Made by a program: the position numbers and the translations under genes
NCBI GenBank assembly: GCA_002083555.1
Contig: MSXN01000017.1
Location: forward strand, 1-47,298
Length of the DNA: 47,298 nucleotides
Source: Nitrospira sp. ST-bin5
Lineage (GTDB): Bacteria > Nitrospirota > Nitrospiria > Nitrospirales > Nitrospiraceae
Direction of reading: 5' to 3'
Shown here: piece by piece, positions 1-8,594 of the stretch
Numbering within the stretch: the first letter of the stretch is position 1
Layout: each line of letters begins with the position of its first letter
Notes under the pieces: model-generated
What the model was told of the DNA's origin: nothing
The model's input: the letters and a program-made list of their open reading frames with translations, nothing else
Database searches by the model: none

Positions 1-2072
1 TCAACGCGCTCTCCGAATGGCTGGAGTTGGAAATCTGGCAGGACGGTCAGGTGTTTACACAACGGTATCAGCGCGGCAAACCCGATGCCCCGCTCCAGGT
101 GACCGGGAAGACCAAACGGCGCGGGACCCAAGTCACCTTCAAGCCGGACGGACAGATTTTCGAGACGCTCGAGTTCAGTTTCGACATCCTGGCCCAGCGG
201 TTGCGCGAACTGGCCTTTTTGAACAAGGGCCTGGAGATCGCGCTGAAGGATGAGCGCAAAGAAAAAGAACAGATTTTCAAGTACAAGGGCGGCATCGTCT
301 CCTTCGTCGAGCATCTCAACGAAGCCAAGACGCCGATCCATAAGCCGATCTATGTCAATGTCGAAAAGCCCGATATGATCCTCGAGCTGGCGTTGCAGTA
401 CAACGACAGCTACGCGGAAAATCTGTTTTCCTTCGCCAACAACATCAATACGAAAGAAGGCGGGACGCATCTCGTCGGCTTCAAAGCCGCGCTGACGCGC
501 ACGATCAACAGTTACGCGAACGCCAACGATCTGCTCAAGAAAGAGACCGAATCTTTGAGCGGCGACGACGTGCGTGAGGGGTTAACAGCGGTCGTCAGCG
601 TGAAAGTGCGCAATCCGCAGTTCGAAGGTCAGACGAAGGCCAAGCTCGGCAATAGCGAAGTGAAGGGCATCGTCGAAGCGGCGGTCAACGAGGCGCTCGG
701 CACCTATTTCGAGGAGAATCCGGCGGTCGCCAAAAAGATCATCGGCAAGGCCATCGATGCAGCCAGAGCACGCGAAGCCGCCCGCAAGGCCAAGGAACTG
801 ATTCGCCGGAAGAGTGCGCTGGATGGAGGTTCGTTGCCTGGTAAGCTGGCGGACTGCGCTGAGAAAGATCCGGCACTGAGCGAGCTCTACATCGTCGAGG
901 GAGATTCGGCCGGCGGTTCCGCAAAGCAGGGCCGCGACCGGAAGTACCAGGCTATTCTCCCGCTCAAGGGCAAAATCCTCAACGTGGAAAAAGCCCGGTT
1001 CGACAAGATGCTCTCCAGCGACGAAATCCGCACCTTGATCATGGCGCTCGGGACCGGCATCGGTCGGAGACGAGAAGAAGGTGACAAGCCGGAGAAAGAC
1101 TCGTTCGACATCGCTAAGGCGCGCTATCACAAGATTATTCTCATGACCGACGCCGACGTCGACGGAAGCCATATCCGGACTCTGTTGCTGACGTTCTTCT
1201 TCCGCCAGATGCCGGAGCTGCTGGAGCGCGGGTATATCTATATCGCCCAGCCGCCGCTCTTCAAAGTAAAGAAGGGCAAGTCGGAAAAGTATCTGAAGGA
1301 CGAAGGGCTTCTGAACGAGCACCTGGCCGATCTCGCCGTCGAGGAGGTCGAGGTCTATGTGGAGAACACCCAGGGGTACATCACGGGTCGGCGGCTTCTG
1401 CCGGTGCTGAAAAAACTGGTCGCCTTTGAAACCTTCCTGTCGCGTCTGAACAAGAAGCATCACGAAGCCAACATCCTGCGGGCCTTCGTGGACGAGCCCG
1501 GCCTGGACCGCGAGTTGTTGAAGGATCAGGCGGCGCTCAGGACGGTGGTGGCCAACGCCAAGCGGGTGTTGGAAGCCATCTATCCCAAGGCGACGGCGGA
1601 GCTGACGATCGCCGAGGACGAAGAGCATCAATCCAATAAGGTGATCTGCCGGATTACGAGCAACGGCATCGTGCTCAGCATGAATCTGACGCACGAAGTC
1701 GTCGGGTCGGCCGATTTCCGCGAACTCCAGAAGCTGGCCCCCTCCTCCATCGGGTTGGGACGCGCCCCCTACAAGCTGAAAGCGAAAGGCCAGGAGCAGC
1801 AATTCTCCGGCACGGCCGACCTGGTCAAGACGATCATTGAGATCGGCAAGCAGGGGCTTGGAATTCAGCGATATAAAGGGTTGGGTGAAATGAATCCGTC
1901 GCAGTTGTGGGAGACCACGATGAATCCTGAAACCAGGACCTTGCTCAAAGTGAAACTGGAAGATGTGCCTGGCGTGGATGAAATCTTTACGATCTTGATG
2001 GGCGACGAGGTCGAGCCTCGCCGCAATTTCATTCAAGCGCACGCCCTCGAAGTCAGAAATTTGGACGTGTAA
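1..2072 (+). CDS. gyrB: DNA gyrase subunit B, 5'-truncated by the window edge
   Basis: This is the ATP-hydrolysing subunit of DNA gyrase, which introduces negative supercoils with GyrA in the cytoplasm. The reading frame is already open at base 3 (NALSEWLEL follows the window edge), so roughly the first 130-150 residues, including most of the GHKL ATP-binding site, lie outside. A TTG at 27 is an internal codon, not the start. Visible are the TOPRIM motifs EGDSAGGSAKQGRDR and DADVDGSHIRTLLLTF with the metal-binding Glu and Asp residues, and the C-terminal GyrB signature QRYKGLGEMNPSQLW. The gene ends 29 bases before a small membrane-protein gene and about 0.9 kb before gyrA. The identification as GyrB rather than ParE is favoured by the neighbouring GyrA that has a GyrA box. 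Very secure. Confidence 0.98.
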   Translation, partial: NALSEWLELEIWQDGQVFTQRYQRGKPDAPLQVTGKTKRRGTQVTFKPDGQIFETLEFSFDILAQRLRELAFLNKGLEIALKDERKEKEQIFKYKGGIVSFVEHLNEAKTPIHKPIYVNVEKPDMILELALQYNDSYAENLFSFANNINTKEGGTHLVGFKAALTRTINSYANANDLLKKETESLSGDDVREGLTAVVSVKVRNPQFEGQTKAKLGNSEVKGIVEAAVNEALGTYFEENPAVAKKIIGKAIDAARAREAARKAKELIRRKSALDGGSLPGKLADCAEKDPALSELYIVEGDSAGGSAKQGRDRKYQAILPLKGKILNVEKARFDKMLSSDEIRTLIMALGTGIGRRREEGDKPEKDSFDIAKARYHKIILMTDADVDGSHIRTLLLTFFFRQMPELLERGYIYIAQPPLFKVKKGKSEKYLKDEGLLNEHLADLAVEEVEVYVENTQGYITGRRLLPVLKKLVAFETFLSRLNKKHHEANILRAFVDEPGLDRELLKDQAALRTVVANAKRVLEAIYPKATAELTIAEDEEHQSNKVICRITSNGIVLSMNLTHEVVGSADFRELQKLAPSSIGLGRAPYKLKAKGQEQQFSGTADLVKTIIEIGKQGLGIQRYKGLGEMNPSQLWETTMNPETRTLLKVKLEDVPGVDEIFTILMGDEVEPRRNFIQAHALEVRNLDV

Positions 2073-2101
2073 GTGGGTGACAAACAGATAGGTTTCTAGC
2101 T

Positions 2102-2371
2102 ATGTCTGCTCGCACGTTCTGGATTGTGGTATTAGCGCTGTGGATCGTGCTGTTCGCGTTGGAAATCAATCGTGGTTCAGCGAGCATCGTTCTAGATGCA
2201 TTGCCGCACTCGCTCGGAATGCTGACCGGGTGTTTGATGCCGGGATTTCTTCTGTGGGGGCTAGCTCGAGCGTTTGGTGCTTACAAGGAACCAAGTCAGA
2301 GACGGGCGATGGTCCTGGTTGGAGCAGTGATAACGGTGGTACTGATGGTTGTTGGAATGAGTTCTCATTGA
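2102..2371 (+). CDS. Small membrane protein of unknown function (89 aa)
   Basis: I do not recognise a family. The 89-residue protein is almost entirely hydrophobic, with about three membrane segments (roughly residues 5-22, 40-60 and 68-86) joined by short polar loops that contain NRGSAS and YKEPSQRR. It starts 29 bases after the gyrB stop on the same strand and could be cotranscribed. Nothing in it suggests enzymatic activity. Base use is slightly less GC-rich than in gyrB and gyrA. That the coding frame is uninterrupted and hydrophobic along its full length supports a real gene, but there is no motif to assign a role. Confidence 0.6.
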   Translation: MSARTFWIVVLALWIVLFALEINRGSASIVLDALPHSLGMLTGCLMPGFLLWGLARAFGAYKEPSQRRAMVLVGAVITVVLMVVGMSSH

Positions 2372-2458
2372 AGAAAAGAGCGGAGATTCGATAGAGGCAA
2401 CTTTCACTACTATAAAGTTAGGAAGCTGTCGGCTGTCAGGATCAGATAGGGGGCTAAA

Positions 2459-2746
2459 ATGCACTTGTTTGATGACCACATGTATCAGGCTTATGAAGCT
2501 CCAATAGTGGAAGACTCAGGCAAATACAATTACGCAACATTCGAAGCCGACGGAGTAAATATATTGTCCAATGGGTGGCGGGAGAAGTTCGAGTTGTTGG
2601 CTCAAAGCAAGTTTGCCAAATTAAGGGAGAAGAATCCTGAATGGCAACCTTTTCTTGTTCGCCGTGACCATCCATTCGCCAATAGCGGAGAGCCTGAAGT
2701 TATGAAACCGCTTCAGTTCTGGTTTAGGTTGGAGAAACGAGGGTAG
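2459..2746 (+). CDS. Hypothetical protein (95 aa)
   Basis: I do not recognise this protein. It is a soluble, aromatic-rich 95-residue product with no signal peptide or membrane segment. An AGGGGG stretch lies a few bases upstream of the ATG at 2459 and could serve as the ribosome site. It sits between gyrB and gyrA on the same strand. The base composition around it (2400-2750) is visibly more AT-rich than in the gyrase genes, which fits a recently gained or weakly constrained gene. The call rests only on the open frame and the plausible start, so it may be spurious. Confidence 0.45.
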   Translation: MHLFDDHMYQAYEAPIVEDSGKYNYATFEADGVNILSNGWREKFELLAQSKFAKLREKNPEWQPFLVRRDHPFANSGEPEVMKPLQFWFRLEKRG

Positions 2747-2957
2747 CCCTTTGTGTTTCAGATCCTTTGGCTGAAGGATGCTCAAAATGGGCATCCAATA
2801 AGTAAGGCCGCAGACGAAAAATACCGAAGGCGTAACGGGTATCACCCGCCCGCCCTGAGCTGTCAGAACAGCTCTATTTCCGTGTGGGGTACGTTGAGGA
2901 TATTTTCGAGACGAGAACGGAAGTTGGTGACCTTTTTCAGCATCCGTGGAGAACTAG

Positions 2958-5426
2958 ATGCCCCCTGATGAACGCTTAGGCTATATCGCAATTGAAGATG
3001 AGATGAAGTCGTCGTACCTCGATTACGCCATGAGCGTGATCGTCGGACGGGCGCTCCCGGACGTGCGCGACGGGCTCAAGCCGGTCCATCGCCGCATTCT
3101 CTTCGGCATGAACGAAATGGGCCTGGCCCACAATCGCGCCTATCGCAAGTCGGCCAAAATCGTCGGCGAGATCATGGGTAACTACCATCCCCATGGCGAC
3201 TCGGCGATCTACGACACGCTGGTGCGCATGGCGCAGGACTTCAACATGCGCTATCCGCTGGTGGACGGCCAGGGGAACTACGGGTCGATGGACGGCGATT
3301 CCGCCGCCGCCATGCGGTACACCGAAGCGCGCATGACAAAGCTGGCCGAAGAGCTGCTCGCCGATATCGACAAAGAGACGGTCGATTTCGGCCCCAACTA
3401 CGATGAGTCCTTGCAAGAACCGCTTGTGCTTCCGACGCGAGTCCCGAATCTGCTGATCAACGGGGCCGGCGGTATTGCGGTCGGCTACGCGACCAACATT
3501 CCCACGCATAATCTGGGCGAAGTCATCGACGGGCTGCTGCTTTTGATCGAGAATCCCGATGTGACCATCGCTCAACTGATGAAGAAGATTCCCGGCCCCG
3601 ATTTCCCCACCGCGGGATTCATTTATGGGATGAGCGGGATCAAGGATGCGTACGAGACCGGCCGCGGGCTGCTGAAGGTGCGCGCCAAGGTCAATGTGGA
3701 GTCGGATGAGCGGACCGACCGTGAGCGGCTGATCGTCACCGAGGTGCCGTACCAGGTCAACAAGGCCAAGCTCATCGAGAAGATTGCCGAGCTGGTGCAG
3801 GACGAACGGATCAAGGGTATTGCCGACCTGCGGGATGAATCGTCGGACCGCGAAGGGGTGCGTGTCGTCATTGAACTCAAGCGGGGCGAAATCCCGCTGA
3901 TCGTCTTGAACAACTTGTTCAAGCACACGCAGCTGGAAACGACCTTCGGCGTGATCATGCTCGCGCTGGTCAACAACCGTCCTGAAGTCCTGAATCTCAA
4001 ACAGATTCTCTCCCATTTCCTGGATCACCGGCGCGAAGTGATTGTGCGCCGGACCGCGTTCGAACTCCGGAAGGCCGAGGAGCGCGCGCATATCCTCGAA
4101 GGGCTGAAGATTGCCCTCGACAACTTGGATGCGGTGATCGCGCTCATTCGCCGCGCGCAGTCGCCCGACGAAGCCCGCGCAGGATTGATGAGCCAATTCG
4201 GATTGAGCGAGATTCAGGCGTCAGCTATTCTGGAAATGCGGCTGCAGCGCCTCACGCAGCTGGAGCGCCAGAAGCTGATCGAAGAATACAAAGAGGTGCT
4301 GAAGCAGATCGAGTATCTGAAGTCCATTCTCGCGAGCCCGGCTCTGGTGCGGAAGATCATTCAGGACGAGCTCGCGGAAGTCCGCGAGGCCTATAAAGAC
4401 GAGCGGCGGACGCAGATCGTCAAAGAAGAAGCGGAAATCAGCCTCGAAGATCTGATCGCCGAAGAAGAAGTTGTCGTCACGATCTCCCATACCGGCTACA
4501 TCAAACGGAATGCCGTCTCGCTCTACCGCGCGCAGCGCCGGGGCGGAAAAGGCAAGATCGGGATGGGGATCAAAGACGAAGACTTCGTCGAGACGCTGTT
4601 TACGGCGTCGACGCACGACTCGCTGCTCTTCTTTACCGATGCGGGGAAAGTGTTCTGGCTCAAGGTGCACGAGATTCCCGAAGCCAGCCGGGGAGCCAAA
4701 GGCAAGGCTCTGGTGAATTTGCTGGCGCTGTCGAAAGATGAAAAAGTGACGGCCACGATGCCCGTGAAGGAGTATCGCGACGATCGCTTTGTCGTCATGG
4801 CGACGAAGCAGGGCGTAATCAAGAAGACGGAATTGTCGGCCTACAGCAATCCGCGCCAGGGAGGCATCATTGCCCTGTCGCTGGATCAGGGCGATAAGCT
4901 CATTGCGGTGCATGTGACGGACGGGTCGCGTGAAATGCTGCTGGGTACGAAGCAAGGCATCACGATCCGCTTTAAAGAGGAAGATGTCCGGTCGATGGGC
5001 CGGACCGCACACGGGGTCAAGGGGATCACGCTGGAACCAGGCGATGAAGTGATCGGCATGGAAACGATCACGCCCGATTCAACGACGGCGATTCTCACCG
5101 TCACCGAAGGCGGGTATGGGAAGCGCACGCCGGTGAATGATTACCGAGTCCAAGGTCGCGGCGGAAAAGGCATCATCAGCGTCAAGACTACGGAGCGGAA
5201 CGGCTTAGCGGTCGGCTTCCTCCAAGTGCGTGAAGGCGACGAAATCATGTTGATGGCGGCGAAGGGCAAGTTGCTGCGCTGCAAAGTCGACGACATTCGA
5301 GAAGTCGGCCGGAATACCCAAGGTGTACGGGTGCTGGACCTGGACGGCGACGATGATCGTGTTGTGGGTGTCGCTCGATTGGCCGAAGTGGTAGAGGTAG
5401 TCCCCGAGGACCAACCGGAGGCCTAG
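2958..5426 (+). CDS. gyrA: DNA gyrase subunit A
   Basis: GyrA cleaves and rejoins DNA and wraps it through its C-terminal beta-pinwheel. The 822-residue product begins with the typical MPPDERLGYIAIEDEMKSS. The catalytic tyrosine is Tyr121 in the motif AAAMRYTEARM. The quinolone-resistance-determining region reads HPHGDSAIYD with Ser82 and Asp86, the residues found in susceptible enzymes (Escherichia coli Ser83 and Asp87). The C-terminal half contains QRRGGKG, the GyrA box that distinguishes gyrase from topoisomerase IV. The ATG at 2958 is preceded by GGAG at a usable distance. It follows gyrB at a distance of 0.9 kb with two small genes between them rather than being directly adjacent. Confidence 0.98.
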   Translation: MPPDERLGYIAIEDEMKSSYLDYAMSVIVGRALPDVRDGLKPVHRRILFGMNEMGLAHNRAYRKSAKIVGEIMGNYHPHGDSAIYDTLVRMAQDFNMRYPLVDGQGNYGSMDGDSAAAMRYTEARMTKLAEELLADIDKETVDFGPNYDESLQEPLVLPTRVPNLLINGAGGIAVGYATNIPTHNLGEVIDGLLLLIENPDVTIAQLMKKIPGPDFPTAGFIYGMSGIKDAYETGRGLLKVRAKVNVESDERTDRERLIVTEVPYQVNKAKLIEKIAELVQDERIKGIADLRDESSDREGVRVVIELKRGEIPLIVLNNLFKHTQLETTFGVIMLALVNNRPEVLNLKQILSHFLDHRREVIVRRTAFELRKAEERAHILEGLKIALDNLDAVIALIRRAQSPDEARAGLMSQFGLSEIQASAILEMRLQRLTQLERQKLIEEYKEVLKQIEYLKSILASPALVRKIIQDELAEVREAYKDERRTQIVKEEAEISLEDLIAEEEVVVTISHTGYIKRNAVSLYRAQRRGGKGKIGMGIKDEDFVETLFTASTHDSLLFFTDAGKVFWLKVHEIPEASRGAKGKALVNLLALSKDEKVTATMPVKEYRDDRFVVMATKQGVIKKTELSAYSNPRQGGIIALSLDQGDKLIAVHVTDGSREMLLGTKQGITIRFKEEDVRSMGRTAHGVKGITLEPGDEVIGMETITPDSTTAILTVTEGGYGKRTPVNDYRVQGRGGKGIISVKTTERNGLAVGFLQVREGDEIMLMAAKGKLLRCKVDDIREVGRNTQGVRVLDLDGDDDRVVGVARLAEVVEVVPEDQPEA

Positions 5427-5459
5427 CCCGGCGGGCCTGTCTCGCCGCACAAGTCTTTC

Positions 5460-6074
5460 ATGCACGAGCAGGCACCTTTCTCAACGCCCCCTGCCGGTCC
5501 CAAGGCCAAAAAGCCGTTGGATACGGTCGTGAAACTGGCGCTCGCGGTCTTCGTCGGCTCGTTCGCGCTTATTTGGGGCGGCATGTATCTCAGTCGGCCG
5601 GACCGGTCGATTCCTCCCTATAGTGTCGGGTCGCAACAGGGCCATCTGGTAGCGACGCATGTCCCTCCGGGAACCACCGACCAGCAGATCGAGACCTTGC
5701 TGAACCGGTTTCGCAAGGTGGGACACCGGACCCACGATTTTGGCCCCATGAAGATCCGCCCCACCACGCCGGGCGATGCCGGCAGCCGGTATCGGCGCAT
5801 GCTTATCTACGTGTTCGATGATGACGGGTGGACCGATCCGGAAGTGCTCGCAAAATATGTCGCCGGCGATGCGGCGGTCGCCAAAGAGTTCGACAAGTCC
5901 GTCCGGGGATATTATCTGCTGCAAGATGAGGAAGAGGAAGGCGGGGTCGGCCCTCTGCCCAAGGCGGGCGAACTCTCGGCCGCCACGCGCGTGCTGTTCA
6001 AGGGGCGTGTGACGGATCCCCTTCCGGCGGAGGCGGAGTCGCCGGAGAAGGATAATTCGATATCACCTCTCTAA
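5460..6074 (+). CDS. Membrane-anchored protein of unknown function (204 aa)
   Basis: I do not recognise a family. The N-terminus is a short cytoplasmic stretch ending in PKAKKPLDTVVK, followed by one membrane segment at about residues 25-45 (LALAVFVGSFALIWGGMYL). The remaining 155 residues should be outside the inner membrane. They contain a compact region (about 60-160) with alternating strand and helix character and an acidic DEEEEGG stretch, then a charged tail. The gene starts 33 bases after gyrA, and the last 77 bases overlap the convergent dciA-like gene. No catalytic motif is visible. Confidence 0.75.
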   Translation: MHEQAPFSTPPAGPKAKKPLDTVVKLALAVFVGSFALIWGGMYLSRPDRSIPPYSVGSQQGHLVATHVPPGTTDQQIETLLNRFRKVGHRTHDFGPMKIRPTTPGDAGSRYRRMLIYVFDDDGWTDPEVLAKYVAGDAAVAKEFDKSVRGYYLLQDEEEEGGVGPLPKAGELSAATRVLFKGRVTDPLPAEAESPEKDNSISPL

Positions 6075-6504
6075 AGCGTTGGCGAATGCCCGGGTCCTGA
6101 ATGGCCGCGGCATGGGCGGCGAACTCAGCCAGCTCGTTGTCAGAAGGACCGGTGTTCTGAGGGGCCGGCGTCGTCGGAGCAGGCTCCGGTTGCTGCGAAG
6201 GAATTTCGCCTACGCGCAGCACAATGTCCGTCAGAAGTTCCGATCCGGCCTCGGCATTCAGTTTGGCTAAGAGCGCGGGCTTGAGAAACGTCAGTTGCTG
6301 GAGCCAGACGGAGTTCTCGACGAGGAGATAGAGTTTGTGGAAGCGGATCTGGACGGGCCAGGTGTGCGAGCTGATCGGTTCTCCGACAAGGGCCGGCCAT
6401 TGTTGCTGGATCCGTACCTCCACGAGCCTGGTTTCCAAACCGAGTTGTTTGGCCACGCTGGTGAGGATCGTACCGAACGAGACGAGAGGACCGGAGCCAA
6501 CCAT
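5998..6504 (-). CDS. dciA: DUF721/DciA-like protein (putative DnaB helicase loader)
   Basis: The region from about residue 10 to 95 has the DUF721 pattern: an N-terminal helix (SFGTILTSVAKQLGLE), a W in QQQWPALVGEPISSHTWP, and a beta-rich segment (KLYLLVENSVWLQQLTFLKPALL). DUF721 proteins have been named DciA and act in loading the replicative helicase. I chose the ATG at 6504 (MVGSGPLVSF) because homologous sequence begins just after it; an upstream in-frame ATG at 6555 would add 17 residues that overlap the region before smpB. The C-terminal 60 residues are proline-rich and probably disordered. The 3' end overlaps the gene on the other strand by 77 bases. In many bacteria DUF721 genes lie next to gyrB near the origin, which fits this location. 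Confidence 0.8.
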   Translation of the reverse strand: MVGSGPLVSFGTILTSVAKQLGLETRLVEVRIQQQWPALVGEPISSHTWPVQIRFHKLYLLVENSVWLQQLTFLKPALLAKLNAEAGSELLTDIVLRVGEIPSQQPEPAPTTPAPQNTGPSDNELAEFAAHAAAIQDPGIRQRFREVISNYPSPATPPPPEGDPSHAP

Positions 6505-6562
6505 AGGCCATCTTAGGCTTGGAGCGTGAAGAGGGTCAAGGCATCGGCCCAGCAAGAACGAT

Positions 6563-7036
6563 ATGTCGAAAGAAAAAGAAGATCAGTATAAAGCCGTCGT
6601 CACGAACCGGAAGGCCTATCACGACTACTTCATCGAGGAGAAATTCGAAGTCGGGATCGTCTTGTTGGGCACCGAGGTCAAGTCTCTCCGGGACGGACGC
6701 GTGAATTTGTTGGACAGCTATGCGTCGGTGCGCGACGGCGAGGTCTTTCTGCACCATTGCCATATCAGTCCCTACAGCCACGGCAACATGATGAATCACG
6801 ATCCGATGCGGGTGCGGAAGCTCCTCCTGCACAAGAAGGAGATCAACAAGCTGCTCGGCAAAACGCAACAGAAGGGACTGACGCTCATCCCGCTCCGCCT
6901 GTACTTCAACGACCGAGGTCGTGCGAAGCTGGAGCTTGGATTGGCAAAAGGGAAGAAGCTCTACGATCGACGAGAAACCATCAAGACGCGTGAAGCCGGA
7001 CGCGAAGTCGAACGAGCCATTAAAGACCGAAAATAG
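6563..7036 (+). CDS. smpB: SsrA-binding protein SmpB
   Basis: SmpB binds the tRNA-like part of tmRNA and takes it into the empty A site of stalled ribosomes (trans-translation). The 157-residue protein is full length and shows the OB-fold signature: NRKAYHDYFIEEKFEVGIVLLGTEVKS near the N-terminus, then the DGEVFLHHCHISPYSHGNMMNHDP segment and the C-terminal LGLAKGKKLYDRRETIKTR tail that inserts into the mRNA channel. It is divergent from dciA, with the two start codons about 58 bases apart. Its RNA partner ssrA is in the same window at 31446. Confidence 0.97.
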   Translation: MSKEKEDQYKAVVTNRKAYHDYFIEEKFEVGIVLLGTEVKSLRDGRVNLLDSYASVRDGEVFLHHCHISPYSHGNMMNHDPMRVRKLLLHKKEINKLLGKTQQKGLTLIPLRLYFNDRGRAKLELGLAKGKKLYDRRETIKTREAGREVERAIKDRK

Positions 7037-7182
7037 ATCCCTGCCTCCGCCCGTCTTCTCCAGTTAGTCGCGCGCACCTTTTGTTCCTCCTCACGCCAGC
7101 TCTCTCGTCGATGATAAGCGCCTGAAAAGCATCCGGTTTTATATGAAGTAATGGGGTTCATCGGCCGGTGATGGTGTGCCAC

Positions 7183-7211
7183 TTGACTTTAGTACTAGTT
7201 AGAACTATCTT
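7183..7211 (+). promoter_or_regulatory. sigma70-type promoter with palindromic operator in the spacer
   Basis: TTGACT at 7183-7188 and TATCTT at 7206-7211 are separated by exactly 17 bases. The spacer and first bases of the -10 box contain the imperfect palindrome TAGTACTAGTTAGAACTA (7190-7207), in which the outer TAGT/ACTA and inner CTA/TAG pairs match. A repressor bound there would block RNA polymerase. The promoter lies about 40 bases before the DoxX gene start. Seen by eye; no scoring was done. Confidence 0.55.
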
Positions 7212-7252
7212 CCTGGGGTGACCGTTCAGCTAACTCACTTTGGGGGTGCCAT

Positions 7253-7696
7253 ATGAAGGCGTTCTTTCGAACAGATGATGGGTGGTCCGGTATGATCCTG
7301 CGGCTCACGTTGGGCCTGGTGATGTTCCCGCACGGAGCGCAGAAACTGCTCGGCTGGTATGGTGGATTCGGTTTCGACGGCACGATGGGGTTCTTTACCC
7401 AGAAGCTGGGTTTGCCCTGGATCATTGCTCTCCTGGTCATCATCGGAGAGTTTTTCGGAAGCCTCGGTCTGGTAAGTGGGTTCCTGACGAGGTTCAGTGC
7501 GGGTTCTCTCATCGTCATCATGCTCGGGGCCATCACGATGGCCCATCTGCCCCACGGGTTTTTTATGAACTGGTTCGGGCAGCAACAGGGTGAAGGCTAC
7601 GAGTATCATCTCTTAGTGATCGGCATTGCAGCGGCGCTGCTGGTAACCGGGGGCGGGAAATGGTCGGTGGACGGGAAGCTGGCGGAACGGTTCTGA
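7253..7696 (+). CDS. DoxX family membrane protein
   Basis: The 147-residue protein has four membrane segments and the DoxX pattern: the conserved arginine in ILRLTLGLVMFPHGAQKLLGWYGG near the N-terminus, GFFTQKLGLPWIIALLVIIGEFFGSLGLVSG, then two more helices. DoxX proteins are small inner-membrane proteins often tied to oxidative or thiol stress and quinone redox chemistry; the precise activity here is unknown. It is the first gene after the promoter at 7183-7211 and is followed 25 bases later by an NmrA-family gene, so it probably heads the redox gene cluster. Confidence 0.85.
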   Translation: MKAFFRTDDGWSGMILRLTLGLVMFPHGAQKLLGWYGGFGFDGTMGFFTQKLGLPWIIALLVIIGEFFGSLGLVSGFLTRFSAGSLIVIMLGAITMAHLPHGFFMNWFGQQQGEGYEYHLLVIGIAAALLVTGGGKWSVDGKLAERF

Positions 7697-7721
7697 CGCA
7701 CACGCGAAAGGAGTGACGGCG

Positions 7722-8579
7722 ATGTTTGTCGTACTTGGTGCTACCGGACACACAGGGTCGGCGGTTGTGGAAACGTTACTGGCGCGCAAGCAGCCAGTGC
7801 GGGTCGTTGTGCGCTCAACGGATAAAGGTGCCGCATGGAAAGCGAAAGGCGCAGACGTTGCCGTCGCGTCGCTGGAGGATGCTTCTGCGATGACCAAGGC
7901 CCTCACGGGCGCGAACGGCGTCTACCTGCTGGTCCCGCCGAATTACGGCGCGACCGCGTGGCTCTCAGAGCAGCGCCAACGCATGGATCAGGCTGCCCAG
8001 GCGGTCAAAGCCAGCGGGATTCCCCACGTGGTGTTCTTGTCGTCGATCGGCGGCCATCTTGCGGCGGGCACCGGGCCGATCCGGGCCGCCCGGTACGGAG
8101 AACAGGCACTGGGAGCCGTCGCGAAGAATCTGACCATCCTGCGCCCCTGTTATTTTATGGAGAACTGGGCGCCGGGAATCGGCATGGCGAAGGGCCAGGG
8201 TCTGCTGCCGACCTTCATCGCACCGACAGCCAGGGTGCCGATGATTTCGACCAAGGATATCGGCCGCACGGGAGCGGAACAGTTGATCGCGAGCGGCCGG
8301 GGTCAGCTGGTTGTGGAGCTCGCGGGGCCGGAGGAGTACAGTCCAGATGAGGCCGCTACGGCCTTGGGCCTGATTCTCGGCAAGCCGGTGTCGACGCAAC
8401 ATGCGCCGCTCAGTGCGGTGGTGCCGACGTTCACGTCGTTCGGCTTCTCTACGGAAGCGGCTACCCTATTCGAAGAGATGTACGCATCATTCGCCAAGGG
8501 GACGATCAGGTATGAACGTCCTGAACAGCTTATTCGGGGCACGGTGACGCTTACTGACGCGTTGCGAGGGATGGTGTAA
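7722..8579 (+). CDS. NmrA/atypical SDR NAD(P)-binding protein (AzoB/QOR2-like)
   Basis: The N-terminus MFVVLGATGHTGSAVVETLLARK has the GATGHTG dinucleotide-binding loop of atypical short-chain dehydrogenases, and RVVVRSTDKG is the usual NADP-phosphate-binding region. The length (285 residues) and the LTILRPCYFMENW segment match the NmrA/quinone oxidoreductase 2 group that reduce quinones or azo compounds, or act as redox sensors. I used the ATG at 7722 because AAGGAG lies 8 bases before it; a GTG at 7713 would overlap that site. No catalytic YxxxK is expected in this group. The gene is 25 bases after the DoxX gene and 15 bases before the pirin gene. Confidence 0.82.
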   Translation: MFVVLGATGHTGSAVVETLLARKQPVRVVVRSTDKGAAWKAKGADVAVASLEDASAMTKALTGANGVYLLVPPNYGATAWLSEQRQRMDQAAQAVKASGIPHVVFLSSIGGHLAAGTGPIRAARYGEQALGAVAKNLTILRPCYFMENWAPGIGMAKGQGLLPTFIAPTARVPMISTKDIGRTGAEQLIASGRGQLVVELAGPEEYSPDEAATALGLILGKPVSTQHAPLSAVVPTFTSFGFSTEAATLFEEMYASFAKGTIRYERPEQLIRGTVTLTDALRGMV

Positions 8580-8594
8580 GAAAAGGAGGGCATC

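Noticed and set aside
27..29. TTG as the gyrB start
   Set aside because: The frame continues upstream to the window edge with typical GyrB residues, so the gene is simply truncated by the window.
582..2042. Long minus-strand frame opposite gyrB
   Set aside because: It is a shadow of gyrB caused by GC-rich codon use; it has no recognisable domain and overlaps a secure gene completely.
2753..2968. Plus-strand frame running into the gyrA start
   Set aside because: No ribosome site, no domain; the region is better read as the gyrA leader.
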